NCBI GenBank assembly: GCA_023451395.1
Contig: JAEXZL010000079.1
Coordinates: 1 to 16,396 of the forward strand
Source of the DNA: Bacillota bacterium
GTDB taxonomy: Bacteria; Bacillota; Clostridia; Clostridiales; Clostridiaceae
Length of the DNA stretch: 16,396 bases
Direction of reading: 5' to 3'
In this document: piece after piece, positions 7,161-13,805 of the stretch
How positions within the stretch are numbered: the stretch's first letter is position 1
Layout of the letters: each line of letters begins with the position of its first letter
Program-made: the position numbers and the translations under genes
The notes under the pieces: generated by a model
What the model saw: only the letters and a program-made list of their open reading frames with translations
The model's database searches: none
What the model was told of the DNA's origin: nothing

Positions 7161-8312
7161 TGCTGTAAGGTCAAAGAATTCACTTTTTACTTCACATAAG
7201 AGATTTTCATTTTGAAGAAGGTCTAGGCCTGTAAGAGCAAGGGCAGAAGCAGCTTTTTGAGCTCTATCTTTTGCATAGGATGTTAGGGTAGCAGCTGCAA
7301 ATTCTTCACTTCCATAAGGAACAGGAGCTTCTGTTATTCCTATATAAGGATGTATACAGGGTACTTTATGACTGACGGTACCCAGGCTCAATCCAGCGTT
7401 TATATCTTTAAAATCCTTAATATCTATTATTCCACATTCCTTTAGATTGTGGCTGAAAAGTCTCGATAGTGTAATGTTTGTAAGTAATTCTTCGTAAGGG
7501 GGAGAATATAGGGATAGGGCTGCCTTGAGGGAAAGCTTTTTCTCTACAAAGGCTGCAGTGTCTCTCAGTTCTGCTTCTCCAAGAGCAGCAAGAGCACTAT
7601 TGTCACCTCTTATATAAAATTTTCCTTCAACTTCTCCAGGACTTAGTAAGGGGGTTACTCCACCTTTAGAAAGAACTCCTTCAATTGATAAGCCTTTGGG
7701 GAAGGCTTTGTTTAGTGTGTTTATTATATTAAAAGTTAAAAGCATGCCATCTAAAGGAGTACACCCTTCTTCCTTTAGAAAGGATAAATTTTCATTTCCA
7801 CAGTAGCTTATAGCTAAAGGGGTTAAAGCTTTGGAAGTTCCACTTTCTGATGTTTCAATATCCGGATGAGCCATAAGTACTACATCCATTTCATCAAAGA
7901 TTCCCTGCTTTGCCATGGTAACCTTTGCTCCTCCTAAATATTCCCCAGGACATCCTAATATGGTTATACTTCCGGAAAGCCTATCTAAGGCTTTTTTTAT
8001 TCCTAAAGATGCCATAAGAGAAATGGCTGTTAAAAGGTTGTGTCCGGTTATATGACCATGACCGGAGACTGCATCATATTCACAAATGGTACAAAGTTTT
8101 GGATGGCCTTCTCCATAGGTTGCACAGAAGGCTGTGGAGATGCTTAAATAATCCTCTTGAACTTTAAAACCCTGTTTTTTAAGAAAATCAATAATAATTC
8201 TTGAAGCCTTAACCTCCTTATAGCTAGGCTCTGGTGTTTTAAATATATAGTCTGAAATCTCAAAGATTTCCTTGCTGTAACCATCAATAGTATTAATAAT
8301 TTCTTGTTTCAT
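7155..8312 (-). CDS. M20-family amidohydrolase (AbgB/PM20D2-like), metal ligands altered
   Basis: The 385-residue protein has the M20 metallopeptidase layout: a catalytic domain, a dimerisation domain (about 170-280) and a catalytic tail. It is closest to the M20D group of p-aminobenzoyl-glutamate hydrolase AbgB and PM20D2, with CEYDAVSGHGHITGHNLL, GCPGEYLGGAKVTMAKQGIFDEMDVVLMAHPD and a C-terminal GSEEFAAATLTSYAKDRAQKAASALALTGLDLL. In this family the first motif normally reads GHACGHN and the second PAEEGGGGK; here the Cys ligand is Thr89 and the metal-binding Glu is Tyr125, while catalytic Glu124, His91 and His149 remain. Activity is therefore uncertain. AGGAGG (8326-8321) is 8 bases before ATG 8312, so this start is preferred to the adjacent TTG. 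Confidence 0.85.
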   Translation of the reverse strand: MKQEIINTIDGYSKEIFEISDYIFKTPEPSYKEVKASRIIIDFLKKQGFKVQEDYLSISTAFCATYGEGHPKLCTICEYDAVSGHGHITGHNLLTAISLMASLGIKKALDRLSGSITILGCPGEYLGGAKVTMAKQGIFDEMDVVLMAHPDIETSESGTSKALTPLAISYCGNENLSFLKEEGCTPLDGMLLTFNIINTLNKAFPKGLSIEGVLSKGGVTPLLSPGEVEGKFYIRGDNSALAALGEAELRDTAAFVEKKLSLKAALSLYSPPYEELLTNITLSRLFSHNLKECGIIDIKDFKDINAGLSLGTVSHKVPCIHPYIGITEAPVPYGSEEFAAATLTSYAKDRAQKAASALALTGLDLLQNENLLCEVKSEFFDLTAK

Positions 8313-8439
8313 CAAAAAAACCTCCTAAAAAGTCTTCAGCTATAGTTTATCCTTATAATAAAATTATATTTATCATGAAATTATACTTTATATATAATAA
8401 GGAACAAATTAAAAATATATTGTGGACAAACTTTAAAAA

Positions 8440-8452
8440 TCAACTCAGTTGA
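8440..8452. promoter_or_regulatory. Palindrome TCAACTCAGTTGA overlapping the gin -35
   Basis: Two perfect 6-base arms flank a single C. The right arm overlaps the TGAATA element of the putative forespore promoter, so a bound protein could block or modulate it. The factor is unknown. Confidence 0.35.
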
Positions 8453-8480
8453 ATAGAATATAGTATATGGGGCAATAATC
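8450..8480 (+). promoter_or_regulatory. Putative sigma-F (forespore) promoter of gin
   Basis: TGAATA (8450-8455) matches the forespore sigma -35. After 15 bases, GGCAATAATC (8471-8480) fits nine of ten positions of the sigma-F -10 pattern GGNRANAMTW as I recall it from Bacillus. In B. subtilis the orthologue csfB was found as a sigma-F target, so gene identity and promoter type support each other. The sigma-G -10 fits less well. Confidence 0.55.
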
Positions 8481-8538
8481 ATGGTAAGAGATTATTAGGG
8501 GGTGTAATTCTTTAAAGGGGAACCTTTATAGAATAATT

Positions 8539-8748
8539 ATGAAGAAAAAAAGTTGTATCTTATGTAGAAAAGCTAAAACTGATGGTATAATAATAAACGG
8601 TAAAAGAATTTGCAAATGCTGTGAAGAAAAACTGATTAGCTCCGAAGCTGGAAATGATTTTTATGAATACTATAAAGAATGTATAAAGAAGAGTATATCA
8701 GCCTTTACCGTTAAGGTTAATTCTATAAATTGTGAGGTTTATAGTTAA
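8539..8748 (+). CDS. gin: Anti-sigma factor Gin (CsfB family), sporulation inhibitor of sigma-G
   Basis: The 69-residue protein matches the Gin/CsfB family in length and pattern. CILC (Cys6, Cys9) and CKCC (Cys25, Cys28, followed by EE) give the two CxxC pairs of the zinc-binding fold, with GIIINGKRIC between them and a tyrosine-rich FYEYYKE helix after. In B. subtilis this protein binds and silences sigma-G in the forespore, and also sigma-E, until the right stage. Its place directly before a yaaO homologue and tmk repeats the Bacillus csfB locus. The ATG has no good ribosome binding site close by: AAAGGGG ends 18 bases upstream and partly lies in a small hairpin (TAAAGG ggaa CCTTTA, 8513-8528). 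No alternative in-frame start is better. The product runs slightly longer than B. subtilis CsfB. Confidence 0.85.
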   Translation: MKKKSCILCRKAKTDGIIINGKRICKCCEEKLISSEAGNDFYEYYKECIKKSISAFTVKVNSINCEVYS

Positions 8749-8768
8749 GGTAAATACTAATATTAATC

Positions 8769-8804
8769 ATGAGATTTTAAGCAGCTTAGGGCTGCTTTTC
8801 TCAT
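8769..8804 (+). terminator. Hairpin between gin and the decarboxylase gene, weak terminator or attenuator
   Basis: AAGCAGC (8779-8785) pairs with GCTGCTT (8791-8797) around TTAGG, and ATGAGA (8769-8774) can pair with TCTCAT (8799-8804) outside it. Only four T follow the inner stem, so termination is likely partial. It ends just before the AAGGAG (8807-8812) of the next gene. Confidence 0.5.
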
Positions 8805-8820
8805 AAAAGGAGATTTATAT

Positions 8821-10236
8821 ATGAGAAATATGCCTGTAGTACAAGCCTTAAAAAATTATAAAGAAAAAGATATGGCTCCCTTCTCTATGCCAGGAAATAA
8901 ACAGGGAAGAGGATTTTCTGAGGACTTAAGAACTCTTATAGCTTTTGGCGATATAACAGAGGTGGACGGAATGGATAATCTCCATAAGCCTCAAGGTGTC
9001 CTTAAAAGGGCACAGGAACTATTAGCCTCTTATTATGGAAGCAGGAAGGCATATTTTCTTGTTAATGGAAGCACTTCCGGTAATTTAACCATGATTTTTT
9101 CTTCTTTTAAAGAAGGAGATAAGATATTGGTTGAAAGAAGCTGTCACAAGTCAATTTTCAATGGTATTATTCTTAGGAAGCTTGAACCAGTGTATATAGA
9201 AAATAAATTTTCCAAGGAATACGGACTTCCCTTAGGAATAACCCTTGAAAATTTAAAAAATCTCCTGGAGGCTGAGGATAATATAAAGGGTGTTGTACTT
9301 ACATATCCAAATTATTATGGTATATGCTCAGATATTAAAGGAATAATCGAATATCTTAAGGAAAGGGGAATTCTAAGCTTAATAGATAGTGCCCATGGTG
9401 CTCATTTTTCTGCCACCCAGAGTCTTCCCTATAGCGCTGTGGAATTAGGAGCGGATATGGTGGTTATGAGTGCTCATAAAACCCTTCCAAGTCTTACTCA
9501 AGGAGCGTATCTTCATGTTAATAAAGAAGAGCTTATAGAAGAGACTGAAAGATACCTATATATGTTTTCAAGCACTAGTCCCTCTTATCCCATAATGGCT
9601 TCCTTGGATTATGCTAGAGCATATTTACAAGAACGTGGCAGGGAGGATTATGAAAATCTTATCTTAAGGCTCAGAAATCTCAAGGAGAGAATTGATGCTA
9701 CAGAGCTTTTTACTATAATTGATAGAAGGAATCTCCAGAGTAAGGAAGAATATCAGGAATTTACAATAGATGAAAGCAGAATTATAATTCACATTAACCA
9801 TCCTGAGGGCAGTAGTTCTAAGCTATCAGAGTACCTATTTAAAAGAGGAGTTCAATGTGAAATGGCTGAGGGGAAAAATGTAGTGCTTATTCCTGGTCCT
9901 TTTAATAGATCAGAGGATTATGAGAGGCTTATAGTGGCTTTAGAAGCTTGCACTATCCAGGACATTAAGGGAGTGGAGGCTGAGCCTTTATACCATAGAA
10001 TATTAAAAAGAGTATATCTTCCTTATGAAGCTTTAGATAGAAAGGGAAGCTATGTTAAGATAAGTGAAGCTCTTGGAAGGGTATGCACCGAAAATATAAT
10101 ACCTTATCCTCCGGGAATACCCCTTGCTCTTATGGGAGAAGAGATTGATAAGGCTGTAATAGATGCAATAAACTACTATATTTATAATAAAGCAACGATT
10201 TTAGGAATTTATGAAGATAAAATTAAGGTTTTGTAG
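8821..10236 (+). CDS. yaaO: PLP-dependent Orn/Lys/Arg decarboxylase-like protein (YaaO type)
   Basis: The 471-residue enzyme belongs to fold-type I basic amino acid decarboxylases in the short form seen in B. subtilis YaaO. The PLP site is visible: Lys220 in SAHKTLPSLTQ (Schiff base), Asp189 with His192 in LIDSAHGAHF, and NGSTSGN (82-88) for phosphate contacts. Other hallmarks are MPGNKQGRGF at the N-terminus and the C-terminal block IIPYPPGIPLALMGE. Decarboxylation of Arg, Lys or Orn would feed polyamine synthesis, but the substrate is not readable. AAGGAG is 8 bases before the ATG. The gene lies between gin and tmk as in Bacillus; tmk has its own promoter overlapping the end of this gene, so the genes are only partly coexpressed. 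Confidence 0.9.
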   Translation: MRNMPVVQALKNYKEKDMAPFSMPGNKQGRGFSEDLRTLIAFGDITEVDGMDNLHKPQGVLKRAQELLASYYGSRKAYFLVNGSTSGNLTMIFSSFKEGDKILVERSCHKSIFNGIILRKLEPVYIENKFSKEYGLPLGITLENLKNLLEAEDNIKGVVLTYPNYYGICSDIKGIIEYLKERGILSLIDSAHGAHFSATQSLPYSAVELGADMVVMSAHKTLPSLTQGAYLHVNKEELIEETERYLYMFSSTSPSYPIMASLDYARAYLQERGREDYENLILRLRNLKERIDATELFTIIDRRNLQSKEEYQEFTIDESRIIIHINHPEGSSSKLSEYLFKRGVQCEMAEGKNVVLIPGPFNRSEDYERLIVALEACTIQDIKGVEAEPLYHRILKRVYLPYEALDRKGSYVKISEALGRVCTENIIPYPPGIPLALMGEEIDKAVIDAINYYIYNKATILGIYEDKIKVL

Positions 10237-10243
10237 ATTTTTT

Positions 10244-10272
10244 TTGAAATCAAGGCTTAAAAGTGCTATAAT
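10244..10272 (+). promoter_or_regulatory. Near-consensus sigma-A promoter of tmk
   Basis: TTGAAA (10244-10249), a 17-base spacer and a perfect TATAAT (10267-10272). The start would be near 10279, leaving about 16 nt of leader with AGGAGG (10283-10288). It is the cleanest vegetative promoter in the window and probably drives tmk through ricT. Confidence 0.8.
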
Positions 10273-10294
10273 AGTATGGCTTAGGAGGTAGGTT

Positions 10295-10939
10295 ATGAAA
10301 GGTTTATTTATTACATTTGAAGGACCAGACGGTGCAGGTAAAACCTCTGTTTTAGAGGAGCTTAAAAAATATATGCAGGTAAGTAATATAGATTATCTTT
10401 TTACTAGAGAGCCCGGAGGCATAGCTATTTCAGAGCAGATTAGAGAAATTATATTAAATACTAGAAATACCCTTATGGATGGTAAGACTGAAGCACTGCT
10501 TTATGCCGCCTCTAGAAGACAGCATCTAGTTGAGAAGGTTATACCAGCACTTAATTCCGGAAGGGTTGTTTTTTGTGATAGATTTATAGATTCTTCCCTT
10601 GCTTATCAGGGTCATGCCCGGGGATTAAACATGGATGCGGTTAAGGCGATTAATGCCTTTGCCATAGAAGAATATATGCCTGATATAACTATTTATCTGG
10701 ATATAGAACCGGAGCTTGGTCTTGCAAGAATTGCAAATAATAAAGAACGAGAAATTAATAGACTTGATTTAGAAAAGCTTGAATTTCACAAGAAGGTAAG
10801 AGAAGGATATAGCATTCTTATGGAGGAGTATCCAGAAAGAATTATAAAAGTAGATGCTTCAAAGAGCATTAAGGAAGTCCTTAATGAGGTAATAGGAATT
10901 TTAAAATCAGAATTTTTTAAGAGAGGCTTAACATTATAA
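10295..10939 (+). CDS. tmk: Thymidylate kinase
   Basis: The 214-residue cytoplasmic enzyme phosphorylates dTMP to dTDP with ATP, an essential step in dTTP supply. The P-loop GPDGAGKT occupies 10-17, REPGG (about 38-42) and CDRFIDSSLAYQG (about 94-106) bind the substrate, and the lid lies near ANNKEREINRLD. Length is normal for bacterial Tmk. AGGAGG is 6 bases before the ATG. It is the first gene of the tmk-darA-holB-ricT cluster, a neighbourhood conserved between clostridia and bacilli that joins DNA precursor supply, the clamp loader and c-di-AMP signalling. Confidence 0.97.
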   Translation: MKGLFITFEGPDGAGKTSVLEELKKYMQVSNIDYLFTREPGGIAISEQIREIILNTRNTLMDGKTEALLYAASRRQHLVEKVIPALNSGRVVFCDRFIDSSLAYQGHARGLNMDAVKAINAFAIEEYMPDITIYLDIEPELGLARIANNKEREINRLDLEKLEFHKKVREGYSILMEEYPERIIKVDASKSIKEVLNEVIGILKSEFFKRGLTL

Positions 10940-10993
10940 GCTGTGTATACATAAAATTAAATAAATATAATAAACTTCTAGAGCAAATTGTGA

Positions 10994-10999
10994 TAAAAT
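10994..10999 (+). promoter_or_regulatory. Possible extended -10 before darA
   Basis: TGATAAAAT (TG at 10991-10992, TAAAAT at 10994-10999) resembles an extended -10. The -35 position (TAAACT, 10971-10976, 17-base spacer) is weak. The 126-base gap after tmk leaves room for internal transcription initiation. Confidence 0.4.
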
Positions 11000-11065
11000 A
11001 GAAGCATAAAACAGGTTAATCTCTTGCTTTTATAACCAAATTGTACTATCTAGGAGGTGTTTCGT

Positions 11066-11395
11066 ATGAAATTAGTAATTGCAATCATCCAGGATGATGA
11101 TGCTGCGGATTTATTAGATATTCTTACAGAGAACGGGTTTAGGGTTACAAAGCTTGCTACTACCGGTGGCTTCCTTAAATCTGGTAATACTACACTTATG
11201 ATAGGCGTAGAGGAAGAAAAAACTAAAGAGGTCTTAAATATCATAGAGGATACCTGTAAATTAAGAGAGCAGGTAGTGACCTCACCATCTCCAATGGCTG
11301 GATCTACTGGAGTATATATACCTTATCCTGTAGAGGTTGAAGTAGGAGGAGCTACAATATTTGTAGTTGATGTAGATCAGTTCATTAGATTTTAA
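11066..11395 (+). CDS. darA: Cyclic-di-AMP receptor DarA/PstA (PII-like)
   Basis: The 109-residue protein is a PII-like trimeric receptor for c-di-AMP, formerly YaaQ. RVTKLATTGGFLKSGNTTLMIGVEEE (26-51) and the C-terminal YPVEVEVGGATIFVVDVDQF are nearly identical to B. subtilis and Staphylococcus proteins. Known ligand residues Arg26, Thr28, Phe36, Leu37 and Asn41 are present; position 24 is Gly with Asn at 23, where Bacillus has Asn24. How the family signals downstream is not established. AGGAGG (11052-11057) is 8 bases before ATG 11066; the overlapping GTG at 11057 is inside that site and is rejected. The gene lies between tmk and holB, with yaaR missing. Confidence 0.95.
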   Translation: MKLVIAIIQDDDAADLLDILTENGFRVTKLATTGGFLKSGNTTLMIGVEEEKTKEVLNIIEDTCKLREQVVTSPSPMAGSTGVYIPYPVEVEVGGATIFVVDVDQFIRF

Positions 11396-11424
11396 TTTAT
11401 GTAGTATGAAATGGAGGGAGCACA

Positions 11425-12357
11425 GTGTATAATTTTATAGGTCATGACTTGGTTAGAAGCTGGGTTAAGGCTGCTGTAAGGGCTGGCTCCCTTCCTCATG
11501 CCCATTTAATAACAGGTCAGGATGGTATAGGAAAGAGCTTTCTTGCAAGGGAGATAGCCTCTACCATTCTTGCAAGGGAAAATGACAAAGCGGATGTAGA
11601 TATAAGAGAGTTTAGAACGGAGAAACGTTCCTTTGGAGTAGACGAGGTAAGACTTATAATTGAAGAGATTAATAAAAAACCCTTTATGGGGGATAAGAAG
11701 GTCATAATTATATATCATGGAGAAAAATTAACTCCACAGGCACAAAATGCATTTTTAAAGACAATTGAAGAACCTCCTAATGGGGTACATATTATTATAA
11801 CTACTGAAAGTGCAGAGTATTTATTGGATACTATAAAGTCAAGGTGTCAGATACATAAGCTATTAAGACTTTCTAAGGATCAGATTAAGAATTACTTAGC
11901 TCTTCATTATCCGGATATTAATAATGAGACCCTTTCCGTAGCCATAGCTTTTAGCGATGGGATTCCTGGAAGAGCTGAAAGATTTTTAAAGGATGAAGAG
12001 TTTAATAAAATTAGGAATATCACTTTAAAAATGCTTGAAGACATATTAACTAAAGATGAATCCCTTGTAATAAAATACGAGGAAGAGCTTACTAAATATA
12101 AAAACAAAGAAGAAGATATTCTAAATAGTCTGTTATCATTTATAAGAGATATTATGATTTACAAGGACTTGGAAAATACCAAGATTATTGTAAATAGAGA
12201 TAAGCTAAATAACATTCAAAAGTTAGCAAATATGTTTTCATACACTAAGCTTTATGAGCTAATTGAAGTGATAAATAAGTCTCGTGAATCCTTCTTTAGC
12301 AATGTAAATGCAGCGGTGACCTATGATATAATGCTGCTTAATATGTTGGAGGTCTAA
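11425..12357 (+). CDS. holB: DNA polymerase III delta' subunit (clamp loader)
   Basis: This 310-residue AAA+ clamp-loader subunit works with delta and tau to load the beta clamp. The start is GTG at 11425, preceded by GGAGGGAG. HAHLITGQDGIGKS (25-38) has a P-loop-like motif, and PQAQNAFLKTIEEPP and IKSRCQIHKL (137-146, with the SRC motif) are hallmarks. Most bacterial delta' proteins carry a four-cysteine zinc module between the P-loop and the next helix; here that place (about 46-75) has no cysteines, only ASTILARENDKADVDIREFRTEKRSFG. The gene is 29 bases after darA and its stop is two bases from ricT, so it is cotranscribed. Confidence 0.93.
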   Translation: MYNFIGHDLVRSWVKAAVRAGSLPHAHLITGQDGIGKSFLAREIASTILARENDKADVDIREFRTEKRSFGVDEVRLIIEEINKKPFMGDKKVIIIYHGEKLTPQAQNAFLKTIEEPPNGVHIIITTESAEYLLDTIKSRCQIHKLLRLSKDQIKNYLALHYPDINNETLSVAIAFSDGIPGRAERFLKDEEFNKIRNITLKMLEDILTKDESLVIKYEEELTKYKNKEEDILNSLLSFIRDIMIYKDLENTKIIVNRDKLNNIQKLANMFSYTKLYELIEVINKSRESFFSNVNAAVTYDIMLLNMLEV

Positions 12358-12359
12358 TA

Positions 12360-13262
12360 ATGATAGATGTTGTAGGTGTTAGGTTTAAAAAGGCTGGAAA
12401 GATATACTATTTTGCACCGGTAAACCTTAATATAATTGCAGGAGACTACGTAATAGTCGAAACTGCAAGAGGTATAGAATTTGGGGAATGTGTAATAGGA
12501 CCGAAAAAAATAACTGAAAAAGAAGTGGTTTCTCCTTTAAAAAATGTCTTAAGAGTTGCTGATTCAGAGGATATAAGAAGGCATGAGGAAAATCAGAAGA
12601 AAGAAATAGAGGCTTTGGATGTATGCTTGAAAAAAATCGAAGAGCATAAACTTACTATGAAGCTTATCGATGTGGAATATACCTTTGATAATAATAAGGT
12701 GATATTCTACTTTACTGCTGAGGGAAGAGTTGATTTCAGAGAATTAGTTAAGGACCTGGCAACAATATTTAAAACAAGGATTGAGCTTAGGCAGATAGGT
12801 GTAAGAGACGAGGCAAAGATGGTAGGGGGACTAGGCCCCTGTGGAAGGCCTTTATGCTGCTCAAGCTTCTTAGGAGATTTTGCATCTGTATCTATTAAGA
12901 TGGCTAAAGAACAGAATCTATCCTTAAATCCCACAAAGATTTCCGGTATCTGCGGAAGACTTATGTGCTGCTTAAATTATGAGCAGGAAACCTATGAAAC
13001 CATAAGAAAAAGATTACCTAGAGTTGGTGCTATTGTGGATACCCCTCAAGGAAGAGGAGAAGTAATCAGCAACAATATAGTAAAGGAATCTGTTAAGGTT
13101 AAAATAAGGATAAGAGATGATGAAGAAATTATAGAAGCAATAAATATTAAAGATATAGTAATGATCTCTGGAGATTATGAGGATAATGTAGATGAAGCAG
13201 ATATAAAGCTACAGGAAGTCTGCAAGGATAATCCAATTCTAGATGATATAGTTAAGGGGTAG
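12360..13262 (+). CDS. ricT: PSP1-domain protein RicT (YaaT)
   Basis: This 300-residue PSP1-family protein is the YaaT/RicT homologue. In B. subtilis RicT with RicA and RicF forms an Fe-S-containing complex that promotes RNase Y-dependent mRNA maturation and supports sporulation and competence. The cysteine clusters are intact: CGRPLCC (Cys161, 166, 167) and CGRLMCC (Cys198, 203, 204). RQIGVRDEAKMVGGLGPCGRPLCC is the family core. GGAGG inside the end of holB is 7 bases before ATG 12360, with two bases between stop and start, which implies translational coupling. No RicA or RicF homologue is in the window. Confidence 0.95.
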   Translation: MIDVVGVRFKKAGKIYYFAPVNLNIIAGDYVIVETARGIEFGECVIGPKKITEKEVVSPLKNVLRVADSEDIRRHEENQKKEIEALDVCLKKIEEHKLTMKLIDVEYTFDNNKVIFYFTAEGRVDFRELVKDLATIFKTRIELRQIGVRDEAKMVGGLGPCGRPLCCSSFLGDFASVSIKMAKEQNLSLNPTKISGICGRLMCCLNYEQETYETIRKRLPRVGAIVDTPQGRGEVISNNIVKESVKVKIRIRDDEEIIEAINIKDIVMISGDYEDNVDEADIKLQEVCKDNPILDDIVKG

Positions 13263-13277
13263 TGTAGGAGGAAAACT

Positions 13278-13481
13278 ATGAAATCTTTATTAATGGTCCG
13301 AAATATTAAAGGAACACAGGATGTTCTAAAGATAAAAGCCTCCATTGCAGAGCATGAGGGTGTTATAGCTTGTGAGATAAACAGAGAAAAGGGAGAAATA
13401 AGCATAGTTTATGATAATTATTTCGTAAAAGAAGAAGATTTTATAATCTCTTTAGAGGAACTTGGCTACACAGTGCTATAA
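13278..13481 (+). CDS. Small HMA-like (ferredoxin-fold) protein lacking the CxxC
   Basis: The 67-residue protein has the beta-alpha-beta-beta-alpha-beta pattern of heavy-metal-associated domains: LLMVRNIKG, helix VLKIKASIAEHEGV, IACEINREKGEISIVYDN, helix EEDFIISLEELGYTVL. The closing LEELGYTV is a family hallmark. The metal-binding MxCxxC loop is replaced by IKGTQDV with no cysteine, and the only Cys (in IACEI) is in the second strand. It may therefore bind a partner protein rather than copper. AGGAGG (13266-13271) is 6 bases before the ATG. It follows ricT by 15 bases and is probably in the same transcript. Metal binding at the usual site is unlikely; the function is unknown. Confidence 0.75.
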   Translation: MKSLLMVRNIKGTQDVLKIKASIAEHEGVIACEINREKGEISIVYDNYFVKEEDFIISLEELGYTVL

Positions 13482-13507
13482 AAATAACAATGGATGACTA
13501 AAATAGC

Positions 13508-13536
13508 TTTTAAAATAACAACAAACGTGATAAAAT
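13508..13536 (+). promoter_or_regulatory. Putative extended -10 promoter of the ferredoxin gene
   Basis: TGATAAAAT (TAAAAT at 13531-13536) is an extended -10. A T-rich hexamer at the 17-base position (TTTTAA, 13508-13513) is a weak -35. The leader would be about 40 nt and contains the short hairpin TGTC ttgg GACA (13543-13554). Confidence 0.5.
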
Positions 13537-13581
13537 AAATTTGTGTCTTGGGACATCCATTATTGTAGGAGGTGTGTAGTT

Positions 13582-13752
13582 ATGGCATTTGTAATTACTG
13601 ATGCTTGCATAAGCTGTGGAGCTTGTGCTCCAGAGTGCCCTGTTAATGCTATAGATCAGGGAGATACTCAGTACGTAATAGATCAAAATACTTGCATCGA
13701 TTGTGGAAACTGTGCAAATGTTTGCCCAGTAGGCGCTCCTGTACAGGAGTAA
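13582..13752 (+). CDS. fdx: 2[4Fe-4S] ferredoxin, clostridial type
   Basis: This 56-residue electron carrier is the classic clostridial ferredoxin, which shuttles low-potential electrons between pyruvate:ferredoxin oxidoreductase, hydrogenase and Rnf or Bcd-Etf systems. Two clusters are bound by Cys9, 12, 15 and 48, and by Cys38, 41, 44 and 19, in CxxCxxCxxxCP motifs. The end NVCPVGAPVQE matches that of the C. pasteurianum protein. AGGAGG (13567-13572) is 9 bases before ATG 13582; a frame-extended start at 13543 has no ribosome binding site and adds non-family residues. It has its own promoter and a strong terminator, in line with a highly expressed single gene. Confidence 0.96.
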   Translation: MAFVITDACISCGACAPECPVNAIDQGDTQYVIDQNTCIDCGNCANVCPVGAPVQE

Positions 13753-13765
13753 TCAATGAAAAAAT

Positions 13766-13789
13766 GACCGCTTTTTGCGGTCTTTTTTT
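13766..13789. terminator. Bidirectional terminator after the ferredoxin gene
   Basis: GACCGC (13766-13771), loop TTTTT, GCGGTC (13777-13782), then seven T. The A-run on the 5' side lets it serve the minus-strand hydrolase gene too. Confidence 0.9.
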
Positions 13790-13805
13790 GTAAGAAAAAA
13801 TATAT

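Noticed and set aside
11050..12107. Minus-strand open frames opposite darA and holB
   Set aside because: They overlap highly conserved genes and have no ribosome binding sites or recognisable domains.
12707..13405. Minus-strand open frames opposite ricT and the HMA-like gene
   Set aside because: Shadows of supported plus-strand genes; no family features.
13489..13561. Inverted repeat AATGGATG/CATCCATT around the ferredoxin promoter
   Set aside because: Only 8 bases with a 57-base gap; expected by chance and not placed like a known operator.
13543..13581. N-terminal extension of the ferredoxin
   Set aside because: No ribosome binding site at 13543, and the added residues are foreign to the family; the ATG at 13582 has an ideal AGGAGG.
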